From Streptomyces sp. ITFR-16 (GTDB taxonomy: Bacteria; Actinomycetota; Actinomycetes; Streptomycetales; Streptomycetaceae), in assembly GCF_031844705.1 (NCBI RefSeq), contig NZ_CP134609.1, positions 310,001 to 374,000 of the forward strand: a stretch of DNA of 64,000 nucleotides, given 5' to 3'. Shown piece after piece: positions 50,310 to 59,210 of this stretch. The position numbers were made by a program, and so were the translations under genes. The notes under the pieces were generated by a model. The model saw only the letters and a program-made list of their open reading frames with translations. It ran no database searches and was not told the DNA's origin. Each line of letters starts with the position of its first letter. The first letter of the stretch is position 1.

Positions 50310-51473
50310 ATGATCCGGTTCGAGCAGGTCGGCAAGGTCTATCCGGACGGCACGACCGCGGTCCACGAGCTGTCCTTCGAGGTCGCCGAGGGGGAACTCG
50401 TCACCCTCGTCGGGCCTTCGGGCTGCGGCAAGACCACGACGATGATGATGGTGAACCGGCTGATCGAGCCGACCTCGGGCCGCATCCTGGTGGACGGCGA
50501 GGACATCGCCGGGGTCGATCCGGTGAAGCTGCGCCGCCGGATCGGCTATGTCATCCAGCAGGTGGGGCTCTTCCCGCACCGGACGGTCCTCGACAACACC
50601 GCGACGGTCCCGGCCCTGGTCGGCTGGAAGCGGTCGAAGGCGCGGGAGCGGGCGGCCGAGCTGCTCGATCTGGTGGGCCTGGACCCCGGGACGTACGGCT
50701 CCCGCTACCCCGCCCAGCTCTCCGGCGGCCAGCGCCAGCGGGTCGGGGTGGCCCGGGCGCTGGCGGCCGACCCGCCGGTGCTGCTGATGGACGAGCCGTT
50801 CGGCGCGGTGGACCCGGTGGTGCGCGAGCGGCTTCAGAACGAGTTTCTGAGCCTGCAGGCCGCGGTCCGCAAGACCGTGCTGATGGTCACCCATGACATC
50901 GAGGAGGCGGTGCGGATGGGCGACCGTATCGCGGTGTACGGGGAGGGGCGCATCGAGCAGTTCGACAGCCCGGGGGCGGTGCTGGGCTCCCCCGCGACCC
51001 CGTACGTGGCCCGGTTCGTCGGCGCCGACCGGGGGCTGAAGCGGCTGTCGGTCACCACGATCGAGCCGGACGACCTGGAGGAGCCGCCGGTCGCCCGGCT
51101 GGACGAGCCGGCCGGGGCGGCGGCGGCCCGGCTCGGGGCGGCGGGTTCGCGGTGGGCCGTGGTGCTCAACCGCGCGGGCGAGCTGCACGGCTGGGTGTCC
51201 GCCGACGCGCTCAGGATCGCCGGGGAGCACGGGACGGTGGGCGAGCTGGCCCGCCGGATGGACGCCTGGGTGCCGGTCGGCGCCCCGCTCAAGCAGGCGT
51301 TCAGCGAGATGCTCCAGCACGACGCCGGGTGGGTGGCGGTGCTGGACGGGGCCCGGTTCCTCGGGGTGCTGACGCCGGCGAAGCTCCATGAGGCGCTGCG
51401 GCGTTCGGTGGACGCGGACGCCCAGGGCGTGAGCCGGGACGAGGTGCAGTTCGACTCGGTGGCGGACGCCTGA
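50310..51473 (+). CDS. OpuC-type osmoprotectant ABC ATPase
   Basis: This 387-residue ATPase has Walker A GPSGCGKTT, signature LSGGQRQRV, Walker B LLMDEPFGAVD and H-loop MVTHD. A C-terminal extension of about 130 residues has CBS-like character (RWAVVLNRAGELHGWVSADAL and GWVAVLDGARFLGVLTPAKL). It matches OpuCA/ProV proteins that energise betaine, carnitine or choline import. Its two permeases and binding protein lie 1.3 kb away on the opposite strand, beyond a serine hydrolase gene, so it has its own promoter. TACCGT ending 6 bases before the ATG indicates a leaderless transcript. Confidence 0.88.
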   Translation: MIRFEQVGKVYPDGTTAVHELSFEVAEGELVTLVGPSGCGKTTTMMMVNRLIEPTSGRILVDGEDIAGVDPVKLRRRIGYVIQQVGLFPHRTVLDNTATVPALVGWKRSKARERAAELLDLVGLDPGTYGSRYPAQLSGGQRQRVGVARALAADPPVLLMDEPFGAVDPVVRERLQNEFLSLQAAVRKTVLMVTHDIEEAVRMGDRIAVYGEGRIEQFDSPGAVLGSPATPYVARFVGADRGLKRLSVTTIEPDDLEEPPVARLDEPAGAAAARLGAAGSRWAVVLNRAGELHGWVSADALRIAGEHGTVGELARRMDAWVPVGAPLKQAFSEMLQHDAGWVAVLDGARFLGVLTPAKLHEALRRSVDADAQGVSRDEVQFDSVADA

Positions 51474-51502
51474 CGGAAGCCCGGGCCGCGCCCGTACGGA
51501 GT

Positions 51503-52651
51503 TCAGCCGCTCGCCGCGTAGCGCCAGAAGTCCCGCATCGTGGCCGGCGGGGTGGGTCCGGCCAGCTCCACCTGGCTGAGCATGATCGCGACCGTGCCGG
51601 TGGCCGGGACGAGGTGGGCCGTGGTGCCGGTACCGCCGACCCAGCCGTAGCGGCCGGGCACGTTCCACGGTTCGGCCTTCTCTACGTCCACCGATCCGCC
51701 GTACCCCCAGCCCTGCCCCTCCGTGAACAGCCCGCTGGCCTCGCGCTGAGCGGGGGTCAGCTGGTCGGTCGTCATCTGCCGCACCGACTCCGGCGTCAGC
51801 AGGCTGCGGCTGCCCACCGCACCCTCGTCGAGGAGCATCCGGGCGAAGGCGTACCAGTCGTCGACGGTGGAGACGAGGCCGCCGGCTCCGGACGGGAAGT
51901 CCGGCATGCTGCTCCACTGGCCGTCCGGGGCATCGACCTGCTCCAGCTCCCCGCCCGTACCGGCCCGGTAGTAGGTGGTGAACCGGTCGAGTTTCGCGGC
52001 GGGCACCTCGAAGCCGGTGTCGGTCATGCCGAGCGGGACGAAGAGCCGCTCGGCCAGGAACTCCGGCAGCGGCTGCCCCGTCACCCTGGCGACGAGCACA
52101 CCGAGGATGTCGGAGCAGGTGTTGTACAGCCAGGCCTCCCCCGGCTGGTGCAGCAGCGGGATACGGGACAGCGCGGCCATCCAGGCTTCGGGGGCGGGGA
52201 CGGCCTGCGGCTGCGGCGGGCCCTGCTTCAGCTCGCTGAACAGGGGCGCGACGGCGGGCAGCGAGAAGTCGGACGGGAAGCCGTACCCGGCGCGGAAGGT
52301 GAGCAGGTCGCCGACGGTGATGGGCCGGGCGGCCGGGACGACGTCGTCGACGGGGCTGGCGGGGGTGCGCACGACCATGGGCGAGGCCAGCTCGGGCAGC
52401 CACGGCGCGACCGGGTCCGCCAGGGCGATCCGCCCGTCCTCGACCAGCAGCATGACCGCGGCCGCCGTGACCGGTTTGGTGATCGAGGCGATCCGGAAGA
52501 GGGTGTCGCGGGCCATCGGCGTGTCCCCGCCGACGGCGGCGCTCCCGACCGCCTGCACCTCCACCCGGTTTCCCCGGGCCACCAGCCCCACGGCGCCCGG
52601 CACCGATCCGTCACGGACGTGCTCCTGGAGTACTTCGCGCAGGGTGGTCAT
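51503..52651 (-). CDS. serine hydrolase, class C beta-lactamase family
   Basis: The 382-residue protein belongs to the beta-lactamase/esterase/DD-peptidase superfamily. It has catalytic SxxK as Ser56-Ile-Thr-Lys59, a second motif Tyr176-Asn-Thr, and a late GWVGGTGTTAHLVP region in the KTG position. It has no signal peptide, which favours a cytoplasmic esterase over a penicillin-degrading enzyme. AAGG lies 7 bases before the ATG at 52651. It sits between the inverted ATPase gene and the binding-protein gene of the OpuC importer, with no obvious functional tie. Confidence 0.84.
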   Translation of the reverse strand: MTTLREVLQEHVRDGSVPGAVGLVARGNRVEVQAVGSAAVGGDTPMARDTLFRIASITKPVTAAAVMLLVEDGRIALADPVAPWLPELASPMVVRTPASPVDDVVPAARPITVGDLLTFRAGYGFPSDFSLPAVAPLFSELKQGPPQPQAVPAPEAWMAALSRIPLLHQPGEAWLYNTCSDILGVLVARVTGQPLPEFLAERLFVPLGMTDTGFEVPAAKLDRFTTYYRAGTGGELEQVDAPDGQWSSMPDFPSGAGGLVSTVDDWYAFARMLLDEGAVGSRSLLTPESVRQMTTDQLTPAQREASGLFTEGQGWGYGGSVDVEKAEPWNVPGRYGWVGGTGTTAHLVPATGTVAIMLSQVELAGPTPPATMRDFWRYAASG

Positions 52652-52748
52652 GGCTCCGCCTTCTCACGTTCTCGCACGCGGGTGTCATCACCATGACTCC
52701 CCCGTCGGCGCGAAGTCGTCGCGGCGCGCCGGACCCGTTCAGCCGTCC

Positions 52749-53696
52749 TCAGTTCTCGGGGATGAGCTTCCTGGAGCGCAGATAGGTGCGGGCCACGTCC
52801 TCGGGAAGCCGTCGCCAGCTGTCCACCTGCTCGTTCAGCCGGGCCAGGTCCGCCGTGGTCAGCACGGTGTTCAGCTTGCCCAGGGCCTTGCGGACGCCTT
52901 CGCTGCCGGCCCGGGCCCGGTTGACGACGGGGACGAGGTAGTCGGCGTTCTGGAGGTGCTTGTCGTCGGCGAGCAGGACGAGCCCGAAGTTGTCCAGGGT
53001 GGCGTCGGTGGTGGTGGTCAGCACCATCTGGTCCCGGCCGCTCTGGACCGCCTGTTTGGCCTGGGTGGTGCCCACACCCTTGGGGTCGACGGCGGTGATG
53101 TCGATGCCGTACGTCTTCTTCAGCCCGGGTGCGCAGTAGGGGCGCTGCACGCATTCGTCGCCGGCCGCCAGCCGGACCGGGAGGCCGGACTTGCCGAGGT
53201 CGCTGAGCGACTTCAGACGGTGCTTCCTCGCGAAGGCGGCGGTGACCGCGAAGGCGTTCTGGTCGACGGCCTTTCCGGGGTCCAGGACGGTGAGGCCGCG
53301 GGGCGCGGCGAGGGCGCGCAGCGCCTTCATGGTGGTGGCGAGGCCGGGTGAGCCGACGGGGGCGGCGTCGGCGCCGTTCTTCTTGGCGTTCAGCCAGTCG
53401 GCGAAGGTGGCCGCGTACTCCGGGACGACGTCGATCTGGCCGCTCTCCAGGGCGGTTTCGTAGATCTCCCGGTTGGTGACGGAGATGATCTCCGTGGAGT
53501 ACCCGGCCCGGTCGAGGAGGAGGGCGTACATCTGGGCGAGGAGATCGCTTTCGGTGAATCCCGCCGATCCGATGGTCAGGTGCTTGCTGTCGCCGGGCGG
53601 CGCGGTGACCTCGCCCTGGTTCTCCAGCGCCGGTCCGGTGGTGCAGGCGGTGGCCGCCAGCAGCAGGAGGGCGGGCAGCGCGTGACGGGCCCTCAT
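52749..53696 (-). CDS. OpuC-type osmoprotectant-binding lipoprotein
   Basis: The 315-residue binding protein has a signal peptide with lipobox ATAC. The mature domain is of the OpuAC/OsmX class (LTIGSAGFTESDLLAQMYALLLDRAGY, IDVVPEYAATFADWL). Two Cys (GDECVQRPYCAPG) could form a disulfide. It should bind a quaternary amine such as betaine, choline or carnitine. Its ATG overlaps the stop of the upstream permease by 4 bases, and it is the last gene of the permease-permease-binding-protein operon. Confidence 0.86.
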   Translation of the reverse strand: MRARHALPALLLLAATACTTGPALENQGEVTAPPGDSKHLTIGSAGFTESDLLAQMYALLLDRAGYSTEIISVTNREIYETALESGQIDVVPEYAATFADWLNAKKNGADAAPVGSPGLATTMKALRALAAPRGLTVLDPGKAVDQNAFAVTAAFARKHRLKSLSDLGKSGLPVRLAAGDECVQRPYCAPGLKKTYGIDITAVDPKGVGTTQAKQAVQSGRDQMVLTTTTDATLDNFGLVLLADDKHLQNADYLVPVVNRARAGSEGVRKALGKLNTVLTTADLARLNEQVDSWRRLPEDVARTYLRSRKLIPEN

Positions 53697-54370
53697 CGGG
53701 CGTCCCCGTCGCGGAGCCAGTCGGGCGCGAGCCGTTGCGCCACCTCGAACAGCCCCTCGACGATCAGCGCGAACACGGCGACCAGCACCGCGCCGGCGAC
53801 GACCTGCGGAGTGGAGGCGAGGTTGAATCCGGCGGTGATGATGCGGCCGAGGCCCCCGCCGCCCGCCAACGCCGCGATGGTGGCCGTCGCGACGAGCTGG
53901 ACGGCCGCGATCCGCACCCCGGTGAGGATGAGCGGCAGCGCGAGCGGCACCTCGACCTGGAAGAGCAGCTGCCGGCCCGTCATCCCCATGCCCCGGGCGG
54001 CGCGGACCACGTCCTGGTCGACCTCGCGCATGCCGACGTAGGCGTTGGTGAGCAGCGGCGGTACGGCGAACAGGACGAGCGCCACGATGGTCGGGCCCTC
54101 GCCCCACCGTCCGACGGGGGTGAGCAGGAGCAGCACCAGGACGGCGAAGGTCGGGACGGCCCGCCCGACGTTGGAGATGTTCACGGCCAGCGCGCCGCCC
54201 CTGCCGAGATGGCCGAGGACCAGGGCGACGGGCAGGGCGATGAGGCAGCTGACCAGCAGGCAGACGACGGTGAGGAAGAGGTGCTGGCCGAGCCGGGCCC
54301 AGATGCCGTTCTCGCCCGACCAGTGCGCGGCGGTCGTGAGCCAGGACCAGGCCTCGGAGAGTGTGTTCAC
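53693..54370 (-). CDS. OpuC-type permease (second of two)
   Basis: The 225-residue membrane protein has about six helices and the coupling loop VRAARGMGMTGRQLLFQVEVPLA. It matches the OpuCD/OpuCB class. The GTG at 54370 overlaps the stop of the other permease (GTGA), and its own stop overlaps the binding-protein ATG. It should pair with the neighbouring permease as a heterodimer. Confidence 0.86.
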   Translation of the reverse strand: MNTLSEAWSWLTTAAHWSGENGIWARLGQHLFLTVVCLLVSCLIALPVALVLGHLGRGGALAVNISNVGRAVPTFAVLVLLLLTPVGRWGEGPTIVALVLFAVPPLLTNAYVGMREVDQDVVRAARGMGMTGRQLLFQVEVPLALPLILTGVRIAAVQLVATATIAALAGGGGLGRIITAGFNLASTPQVVAGAVLVAVFALIVEGLFEVAQRLAPDWLRDGDAR

Positions 54371-55044
54371 GACCGGCTCCGCGTCCAGGGGGTCAGCAGG
54401 CGCTGCACGAGCAGGAGGAGCAGGTCGGCGGCGACGGCGATGACGACGCACAGGACGGAGGCGGTGAGCACCTGCGCCTTGAAGAAGGTGTTCATCCCGG
54501 AGTAGATGAGGTTGCCGAGGCCGCCGTAGCCGACGATGGCGCCGATGGTGACCAGGGAGACCGCGGAGACGGTGGCGATGCGCAGGCCGGCCATGGCGGC
54601 GGGCAGGGCGAGCGGGAGCTCCACGGCGACGAGCAGCCGTACGGGTCCGTAGCCCATGCCCCGGGCCGCCTGCCGGGTCTCCTCGGGCACGGCCCGCAGT
54701 CCGGCGAGGATGTTCCGTACGAGGAGGGTCAGCGAGTACAGCACGAGGCCCGCGACGACCAGTGAGGCGGAGAGCCCGTACACCGGGAGCAGCAGGGAGA
54801 ACATGGCGAGCGACGGCACGGTGTAGAGGATCGTCGTCACCCCGAGCACGGGGCCGGCCGCCCAGTGCCAGCGGCGGGCCGCGAGGGCGAGCGGGAGCGC
54901 GAGGACCAGGCCGATGAGCACGGAGACCGCGGTGAGCTGGAGGTGCTGGAGCACCGCGTCCCACAGGATGTGCCGGCGGCTGCTCAGGTAGGCGCCGCAG
55001 ATCCACTCGTTGCGCGCGAGGCAGTCGTCCGGGGGCGCGGTCAC
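54367..55044 (-). CDS. OpuC-type permease (first of two)
   Basis: This 225-residue membrane protein has six helices and the coupling loop RQAARGMGYGPVRLLVAVELPLA. The N-terminal part (NEWICGAYLSSRRHILWDAVLQH) is typical of OpuCB-like permeases. The GTG at 55044 is preceded by GGACAG and by the GC-rich tail of the neighbouring gene; longer starts to 55137 would run through a hairpin and are unlikely. It is the first gene of this operon. Confidence 0.85.
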   Translation of the reverse strand: MTAPPDDCLARNEWICGAYLSSRRHILWDAVLQHLQLTAVSVLIGLVLALPLALAARRWHWAAGPVLGVTTILYTVPSLAMFSLLLPVYGLSASLVVAGLVLYSLTLLVRNILAGLRAVPEETRQAARGMGYGPVRLLVAVELPLALPAAMAGLRIATVSAVSLVTIGAIVGYGGLGNLIYSGMNTFFKAQVLTASVLCVVIAVAADLLLLLVQRLLTPWTRSRS

Positions 55045-55102
55045 CTGTCCATTGCAGCCCGGCCCCGGCGGTCCCGCGCGTGGTGTTCGCCTGTTCGGGG
55101 AC

Positions 55103-55145
55103 GCGCGCCGGTTCCGTGCGGGACGCACCCACGGCACCGGCGCGC
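55103..55145 (-). terminator. hairpin terminator of the alpha/beta hydrolase gene
   Basis: GCGCGCCGGTTCCGTG (55103-55118) pairs with 55130-55145 at 15 of 16 positions around an 11-base loop. It separates the hydrolase gene from the OpuC permease operon on the same strand. Confidence 0.7.
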
Positions 55146-55182
55146 GCGGACCGCCACGGGACGCGCCGTCAGAGGGCGCCGG

Positions 55183-55881
55183 TCAGGAGGCCGCCGCCTT
55201 GTCGAGGACCGCGGCCAGCTCGTCCGGGCGGGAGAACATCGGCCAGTGTCCGGTGTCCATCGTGACCAGCTCCCACCGCTCGCCGGTCAGCAGCCGGGCC
55301 ACGTCGTCGGACGGCTCCGGGCCGTCCAGGAGGCACTTGACGTACGTCGCCGGAAGCTCGCCCAGCGGACCCGCCAGCACGGCGGGGTCGCTCAGCGAGG
55401 CGCCGGGGTGGGGTACCGCGCCGCCGAGGAGCCGCGCGGTCTGTTCGTCGGTGAGCCCCTGGCCATCGAACTCGTCGGCGGCCGGCGGGGCCCACAAGCC
55501 GTCGTTCCCGTCGAGCACCTCCTGGAGCGCGGCCGGGCCCTGCCACCAGGCGGAGACGAACGACTCGCCGGCGGTGGGGACACTGGCGTCCACGAAGACG
55601 ACGCGGGACAGCCGGTCACCGATGCGCTCGGCGGCCTGGCCGACGGGAATGCCCGAGTAACTGTGGCCGACCAGGACGACGTCGCGCAGATCCAGGCGCT
55701 CCACCTCGTCGACGATGTCGGTCACATGGGTCTGCGGACCGACCGGGCGCGCCTGCTTCTCGCCGAGGCCGGACAGTGTGAGCGGATGGACGCCGTGACC
55801 CCCCGCGCGCAGCGCGGGCACCACCTCGTCCCACGCCGGTGCGGCCAGCCAGGCACCTGCTACCAGTACGAATTGAGTCAT
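55183..55881 (-). CDS. alpha/beta hydrolase
   Basis: The 232-residue cytoplasmic hydrolase has nucleophile Ser in GHSYSG, an Asp in VFVDAS and a His in TGHWPMFS. It resembles small esterases of the EstC/salicylate-esterase type, common beside PadR regulators. TAGATT (55893-55888) ends 6 bases before the ATG and overlaps the end of the PadR coding sequence, so it has its own leaderless promoter. The substrate is unknown. Confidence 0.84.
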   Translation of the reverse strand: MTQFVLVAGAWLAAPAWDEVVPALRAGGHGVHPLTLSGLGEKQARPVGPQTHVTDIVDEVERLDLRDVVLVGHSYSGIPVGQAAERIGDRLSRVVFVDASVPTAGESFVSAWWQGPAALQEVLDGNDGLWAPPAADEFDGQGLTDEQTARLLGGAVPHPGASLSDPAVLAGPLGELPATYVKCLLDGPEPSDDVARLLTGERWELVTMDTGHWPMFSRPDELAAVLDKAAAS

Positions 55882-55887
55882 GCGGCG

Positions 55888-55893
55888 AATCTA
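55888..55893 (-). promoter_or_regulatory. -10 box of a leaderless promoter (alpha/beta hydrolase)
   Basis: TAGATT on the minus strand ends 6 bases before the ATG at 55881 and overlaps the PadR stop codon. Confidence 0.4.
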
Positions 55894-56478
55894 ACGGAGG
55901 GGTCTGACAACGGGGCTGGGCACGGCCAGGGCCCGGCGCTCCAGGATCTCCAGGACCCGCTGACCCCAGCGCAGGTTCTCCTCCTCGAAGGAACGGCCGC
56001 GCATCAGGGTCAGATAGGGGCCGATGCGCTCCGTCCGCGCCACGAAGGTGTCCTCGTCGCGGCCGTCCAGCAGCCTCAGGCGGAGCCGTTCGTAGCGGGC
56101 GAGCCGGGCCCGCGACCACTCCATGCGCGCCTCCACCGACGCGCGCACCGCGTCGCGGTCGCCGCCGTCCACGGCCTGGATCATGACCAGCAGCTCGTCC
56201 CGGATCGCCGTGGGACGGGGATCCCGCGCGGTGAACGCCCCCAGCGCGCCGTGCCCGGCCTCGGTCAGGGTGAAGAGCCTCTTGTTCGGCCGGCGCTCCT
56301 GCTCCACGACGCGCGCCTCGATCAGGCCGCTCTCCGCGAGGCGGTCCAGCTCGCGGTAGAGCTGCTGCGGGGTGGCGGACCAGAAGTTCGCCACCGAGAC
56401 GTCGAAGACCTTGGCCAGGTCGTATCCGGACGCCTCGCCTTCCAGCAGCGCCGCCAGGACCGCGTACTTGAGAGACAT
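55891..56478 (-). CDS. PadR-family transcriptional regulator
   Basis: This 195-residue protein has an N-terminal winged helix (SLKYAVLAALLEGEASGYDLAKVFD, then LYRELDRLAESGLIEARV). A C-terminal dimerisation region of about 100 residues follows, as in the larger Vir/subfamily-2 PadR proteins. It probably represses itself and the neighbouring hydrolase or NTF2-like gene, releasing DNA on binding a small aromatic or lipophilic effector. TAGCCT (56490-56485) ends 6 bases before the ATG. The 70-base divergent region contains the palindrome GATTAATC. Confidence 0.87.
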   Translation of the reverse strand: MSLKYAVLAALLEGEASGYDLAKVFDVSVANFWSATPQQLYRELDRLAESGLIEARVVEQERRPNKRLFTLTEAGHGALGAFTARDPRPTAIRDELLVMIQAVDGGDRDAVRASVEARMEWSRARLARYERLRLRLLDGRDEDTFVARTERIGPYLTLMRGRSFEEENLRWGQRVLEILERRALAVPSPVVRPLR

Positions 56479-56484
56479 CTGGAC

Positions 56485-56490
56485 AGGCTA
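56485..56490 (-). promoter_or_regulatory. -10 box of a leaderless promoter (PadR gene)
   Basis: TAGCCT on the minus strand ends 6 bases before the ATG at 56478. GATTAATC, an 8-base palindrome and possible operator, lies just upstream near 56500. Confidence 0.42.
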
Positions 56491-56548
56491 GCACCGGCAT
56501 GATTAATCTCTTTTACACCTACTCAACAAATTGACTATGGAGCGCCGG

Positions 56549-56941
56549 ATGCACCCCTTCCGCAAGGCCGTCGAGGCGCACGACCTCGAAGCGATCGAGG
56601 CGACACTGGCCGATGACGTCGTCTTCACCAGCCCGGTGGCGTTCAAGCCCTACCCCGGCAAGCCGCTGACCGCCGCGATCCTGCGCGCCGTCACCCAGGT
56701 GTTCACCGACTTCCGCTACGTCCGCGAGATGGCGAGCGAGGACGGCCGCGAGCACGCGCTCGTCTTCGTGGCGAAGGTGGGCGAGAGGGAGATCAACGGC
56801 TGCGACTTCCTCCACCTCAACGAGGCGGGCGAGATCGACGACCTGATGGTGATGGTCCGCCCCCTGTCCGCCGCACAGGCCCTGGCCGAGGCCATGGGCG
56901 CCCGGTTCGAGCAGATCACCCGCGAGGCCTCGGCCGGCTGA
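56549..56941 (+). CDS. NTF2-like / SnoaL-like protein
   Basis: The 130-residue protein has the NTF2-like cone fold: an N-terminal helix (HPFRKAVEAHDLEAIEATLADDVVF), beta strands and a closing helix (AQALAEAMGARFEQIT). Such proteins are isomerases, hydrolases or ligand binders; no catalytic set is clear. GGAG lies 6 bases before the ATG at 56549; an ATG at 56537 is the alternative. It is divergent from PadR and likely under its control. Confidence 0.78.
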   Translation: MHPFRKAVEAHDLEAIEATLADDVVFTSPVAFKPYPGKPLTAAILRAVTQVFTDFRYVREMASEDGREHALVFVAKVGEREINGCDFLHLNEAGEIDDLMVMVRPLSAAQALAEAMGARFEQITREASAG

Positions 56942-56996
56942 GCAGTTCCCCGTACGGCCGGGGACGCCGGAGCCACCCCGGTACGAAACCTGGGCG

Positions 56997-57002
56997 TATG
57001 GT
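56997..57002 (+). promoter_or_regulatory. -10 box of a leaderless promoter (second SpoIIE gene)
   Basis: TATGGT ends 6 bases before the ATG at 57009, with no ribosome site. Confidence 0.4.
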
Positions 57003-57008
57003 CCGTTT

Positions 57009-59147
57009 ATGGACAAAGCCCGGCCCGCCGGGGACTCCGGGGCGGACCCCGGGGCCCCGCTTCTGGACGCGGCGACGGCGCGTGCCATGCACATGACCGG
57101 CGCCGCCGTGGTCATGCTCTATCTGCTGCCGCAGGGCGATTCCGCCCTGCGGCTGGCCCTCCTCGCCGGAGTGCCGGCGGAGCTGGCCACCCCCTGGACC
57201 CGGGTCCCGCTGTCGTCCCCGATCCCGGTGGCCGACGCGGTGAAGGACCGGCACCTGGTGTGGCTCGGCAGCCAGGAGGAGCTGGCCCAGCGCTATCCGC
57301 GCACCGCGCTGGTCCTGCCGTACCACTTCGCCCTGGCCGCCGCGCCGGTCGTGAGCGGCACCAGCGTCCTGGGCGGCCTGGTCCTGCTGTGGCCGGGCTC
57401 GCACGCACCGCAGCTCACGCCCCAGGAACGCGCGGCGGTCCACGACTGCTGCCGCGACCTGGCCCGGGTGCTGCACGAGGCGCACGAAGGCGGCCGGCCG
57501 ATGACGGCGGGCAGCACACCCCGCGTCCTGCCTCCGCCCGCCACTCCCCCGGCCGACCCCGCCGAGGGGCTCGCGGCGGCCGACTTCGTCGCACGCCTGC
57601 CGGGCGGCTGCTGCACCCTCGACATGCACGGCCGGATCACCTACCTCACGGACACCGGTGCCCGGCTGGTCGGCGGGGACAGGGCCGCTCTGCTGGGCAC
57701 GCTGCCGTGGGAGTCGCTGCCCTGGCTCGACGATCCCCTCTTCGAGGACCAGTACCGGGGCGCCATGATCAGCCGGCAGCCGATGTCCTTCACCGCGCTG
57801 CGCCCGCCCGACCGCTGGCTGTCCTTCCGCCTCTACCCCACCGCCTCCGGCATCAGCGTGTACATCACGCCCGTCGCCGTGTCCGGCGCGGCGGCCCCGC
57901 CGGCCGAGTCCCCCGCCACGCCGAGCACCCCGAGCCGGGCCGTCGCGCTCTACCACCTGATGCATCTGGCCGCGACGCTCACCGAGGCCGTCGGGATGCG
58001 GGACGTCGTCGACCTGATCTCCCATCAGCTGCGGCCCGCCTTCCGGATCCAGGCACTCGCCGTGATGACCTCGGCGGAGGGCCGGCTGAGGATCGAGGGA
58101 CACCGTGGTTTCGCCACCCAGCTGATGGAACGCTTCGACGGCACGCCCCTGGCCTCGGGCACACCCGCCGCGCACGTCCTGACCACCGGAGTGCCCGCCT
58201 TCTACAGCTCCTTCGCGGAACTCAAGCGCGCCTACCCGCCCGCCGTGCTCCAGAGCGGCATGTCCGCCTGGGCCTTTCTGCCGCTCATCGCCTCCGGACG
58301 CCCGGTCGGGTCGATGGTGCTGGCCTACGACCGGACGCGCCCGTTCGAACCGGAGGAACGGGCCCTGCTCACCTCGATCGCCGGGCTGATCGCCCAGGCG
58401 CTCGACCGGGCCCGCCTGTACGACACCAAGGACCGGCTCGCGCACAGCCTCCAGGCCCATCTGCTGCCCCAGACCCTGCCCGCGATCGAGGGACTGGACG
58501 TGGCCGCCCGCTATCTGCCCGCCACCCACGGCGTGGGCATCGGCGGCGACTTCTACGACGTCATCCGCCTCGACGCCACCACGGCCGCGGCGGCCATCGG
58601 CGACGTCCAGGGCCACAACGTGAAGGCCGCCGCTCTCATGGGCCAGGTCCGCACGGCCGTCCACGCCTCGGCGGGCGCGCCGCCCGCCGAGGTGCTGGAG
58701 CGCACCAACCGGCTGCTCACCGATCTCGACCCCGGCCTCTTCACCAGCTGCCTCTACGTCCATCTCGATCTGGCCGGGCACCGCGCCCTGCTGGCGACGG
58801 CCGGCCATCCCCCGCCGCTCCTGCACCACCCCGGCGGGCCCACCGAGGTGCTCCAGCTGCCGCCCGGTCTGCTGCTGGGCATCGACCGGGAGGCGCGCTA
58901 CCCGACGACCGAGGTCCCGCTGCCGCCGGGCGCCGCGCTCGCCCTGTACACCGACGGTCTGGTGGAGGCACCCGGCATCGACATGGACGAGGCGACGGAC
59001 GCCCTCGCCCGCCAGTTCACCAGGGGCGCCGGCCGGCCCATGGACACGCTCGCCGACAGCCTGGTCCGCTACGCGGAGCACTCCACGCCGGGCAGCGACG
59101 ACATCGCCCTGCTCCTGATCAAGGCACTGGAGGACCGGAGCGGTTGA
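57009..59147 (+). CDS. SpoIIE-type PP2C phosphatase with two GAF domains and a PAS domain
   Basis: The 712-residue cytoplasmic phosphatase has a first GAF-like domain (about 15-160), a Pro-rich linker, a PAS domain (about 190-295) and a second GAF (about 310-465). The RsbU/SpoIIE PP2C domain (470-710) has metal-binding Asp in GGDFYDVI, GDVQGHNVKAA and GSDDIALLLI. Unlike the SpoIIE protein at 17.9-19.7 kb it has no HATPase. It would dephosphorylate an anti-anti-sigma factor in response to small ligands or redox state. The ATG at 57009 has TATGGT ending 6 bases upstream (leaderless). Confidence 0.88.
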   Translation: MDKARPAGDSGADPGAPLLDAATARAMHMTGAAVVMLYLLPQGDSALRLALLAGVPAELATPWTRVPLSSPIPVADAVKDRHLVWLGSQEELAQRYPRTALVLPYHFALAAAPVVSGTSVLGGLVLLWPGSHAPQLTPQERAAVHDCCRDLARVLHEAHEGGRPMTAGSTPRVLPPPATPPADPAEGLAAADFVARLPGGCCTLDMHGRITYLTDTGARLVGGDRAALLGTLPWESLPWLDDPLFEDQYRGAMISRQPMSFTALRPPDRWLSFRLYPTASGISVYITPVAVSGAAAPPAESPATPSTPSRAVALYHLMHLAATLTEAVGMRDVVDLISHQLRPAFRIQALAVMTSAEGRLRIEGHRGFATQLMERFDGTPLASGTPAAHVLTTGVPAFYSSFAELKRAYPPAVLQSGMSAWAFLPLIASGRPVGSMVLAYDRTRPFEPEERALLTSIAGLIAQALDRARLYDTKDRLAHSLQAHLLPQTLPAIEGLDVAARYLPATHGVGIGGDFYDVIRLDATTAAAAIGDVQGHNVKAAALMGQVRTAVHASAGAPPAEVLERTNRLLTDLDPGLFTSCLYVHLDLAGHRALLATAGHPPPLLHHPGGPTEVLQLPPGLLLGIDREARYPTTEVPLPPGAALALYTDGLVEAPGIDMDEATDALARQFTRGAGRPMDTLADSLVRYAEHSTPGSDDIALLLIKALEDRSG

Positions 59148-59195
59148 CCCCGTGGCCGCCGGGCGGGAGACCGCACCGCCGGCCAGGGGCGTTGC

Positions 59196-59201
59196 TACGA
59201 T
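59196..59201 (+). promoter_or_regulatory. -10-like box before the FGE-like gene
   Basis: TACGAT ends 9 bases before the ATG at 59211 and would give a transcript with almost no leader. The distance is less typical than at the other genes. Confidence 0.3.
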
Positions 59202-59210
59202 CGCCGCCTC

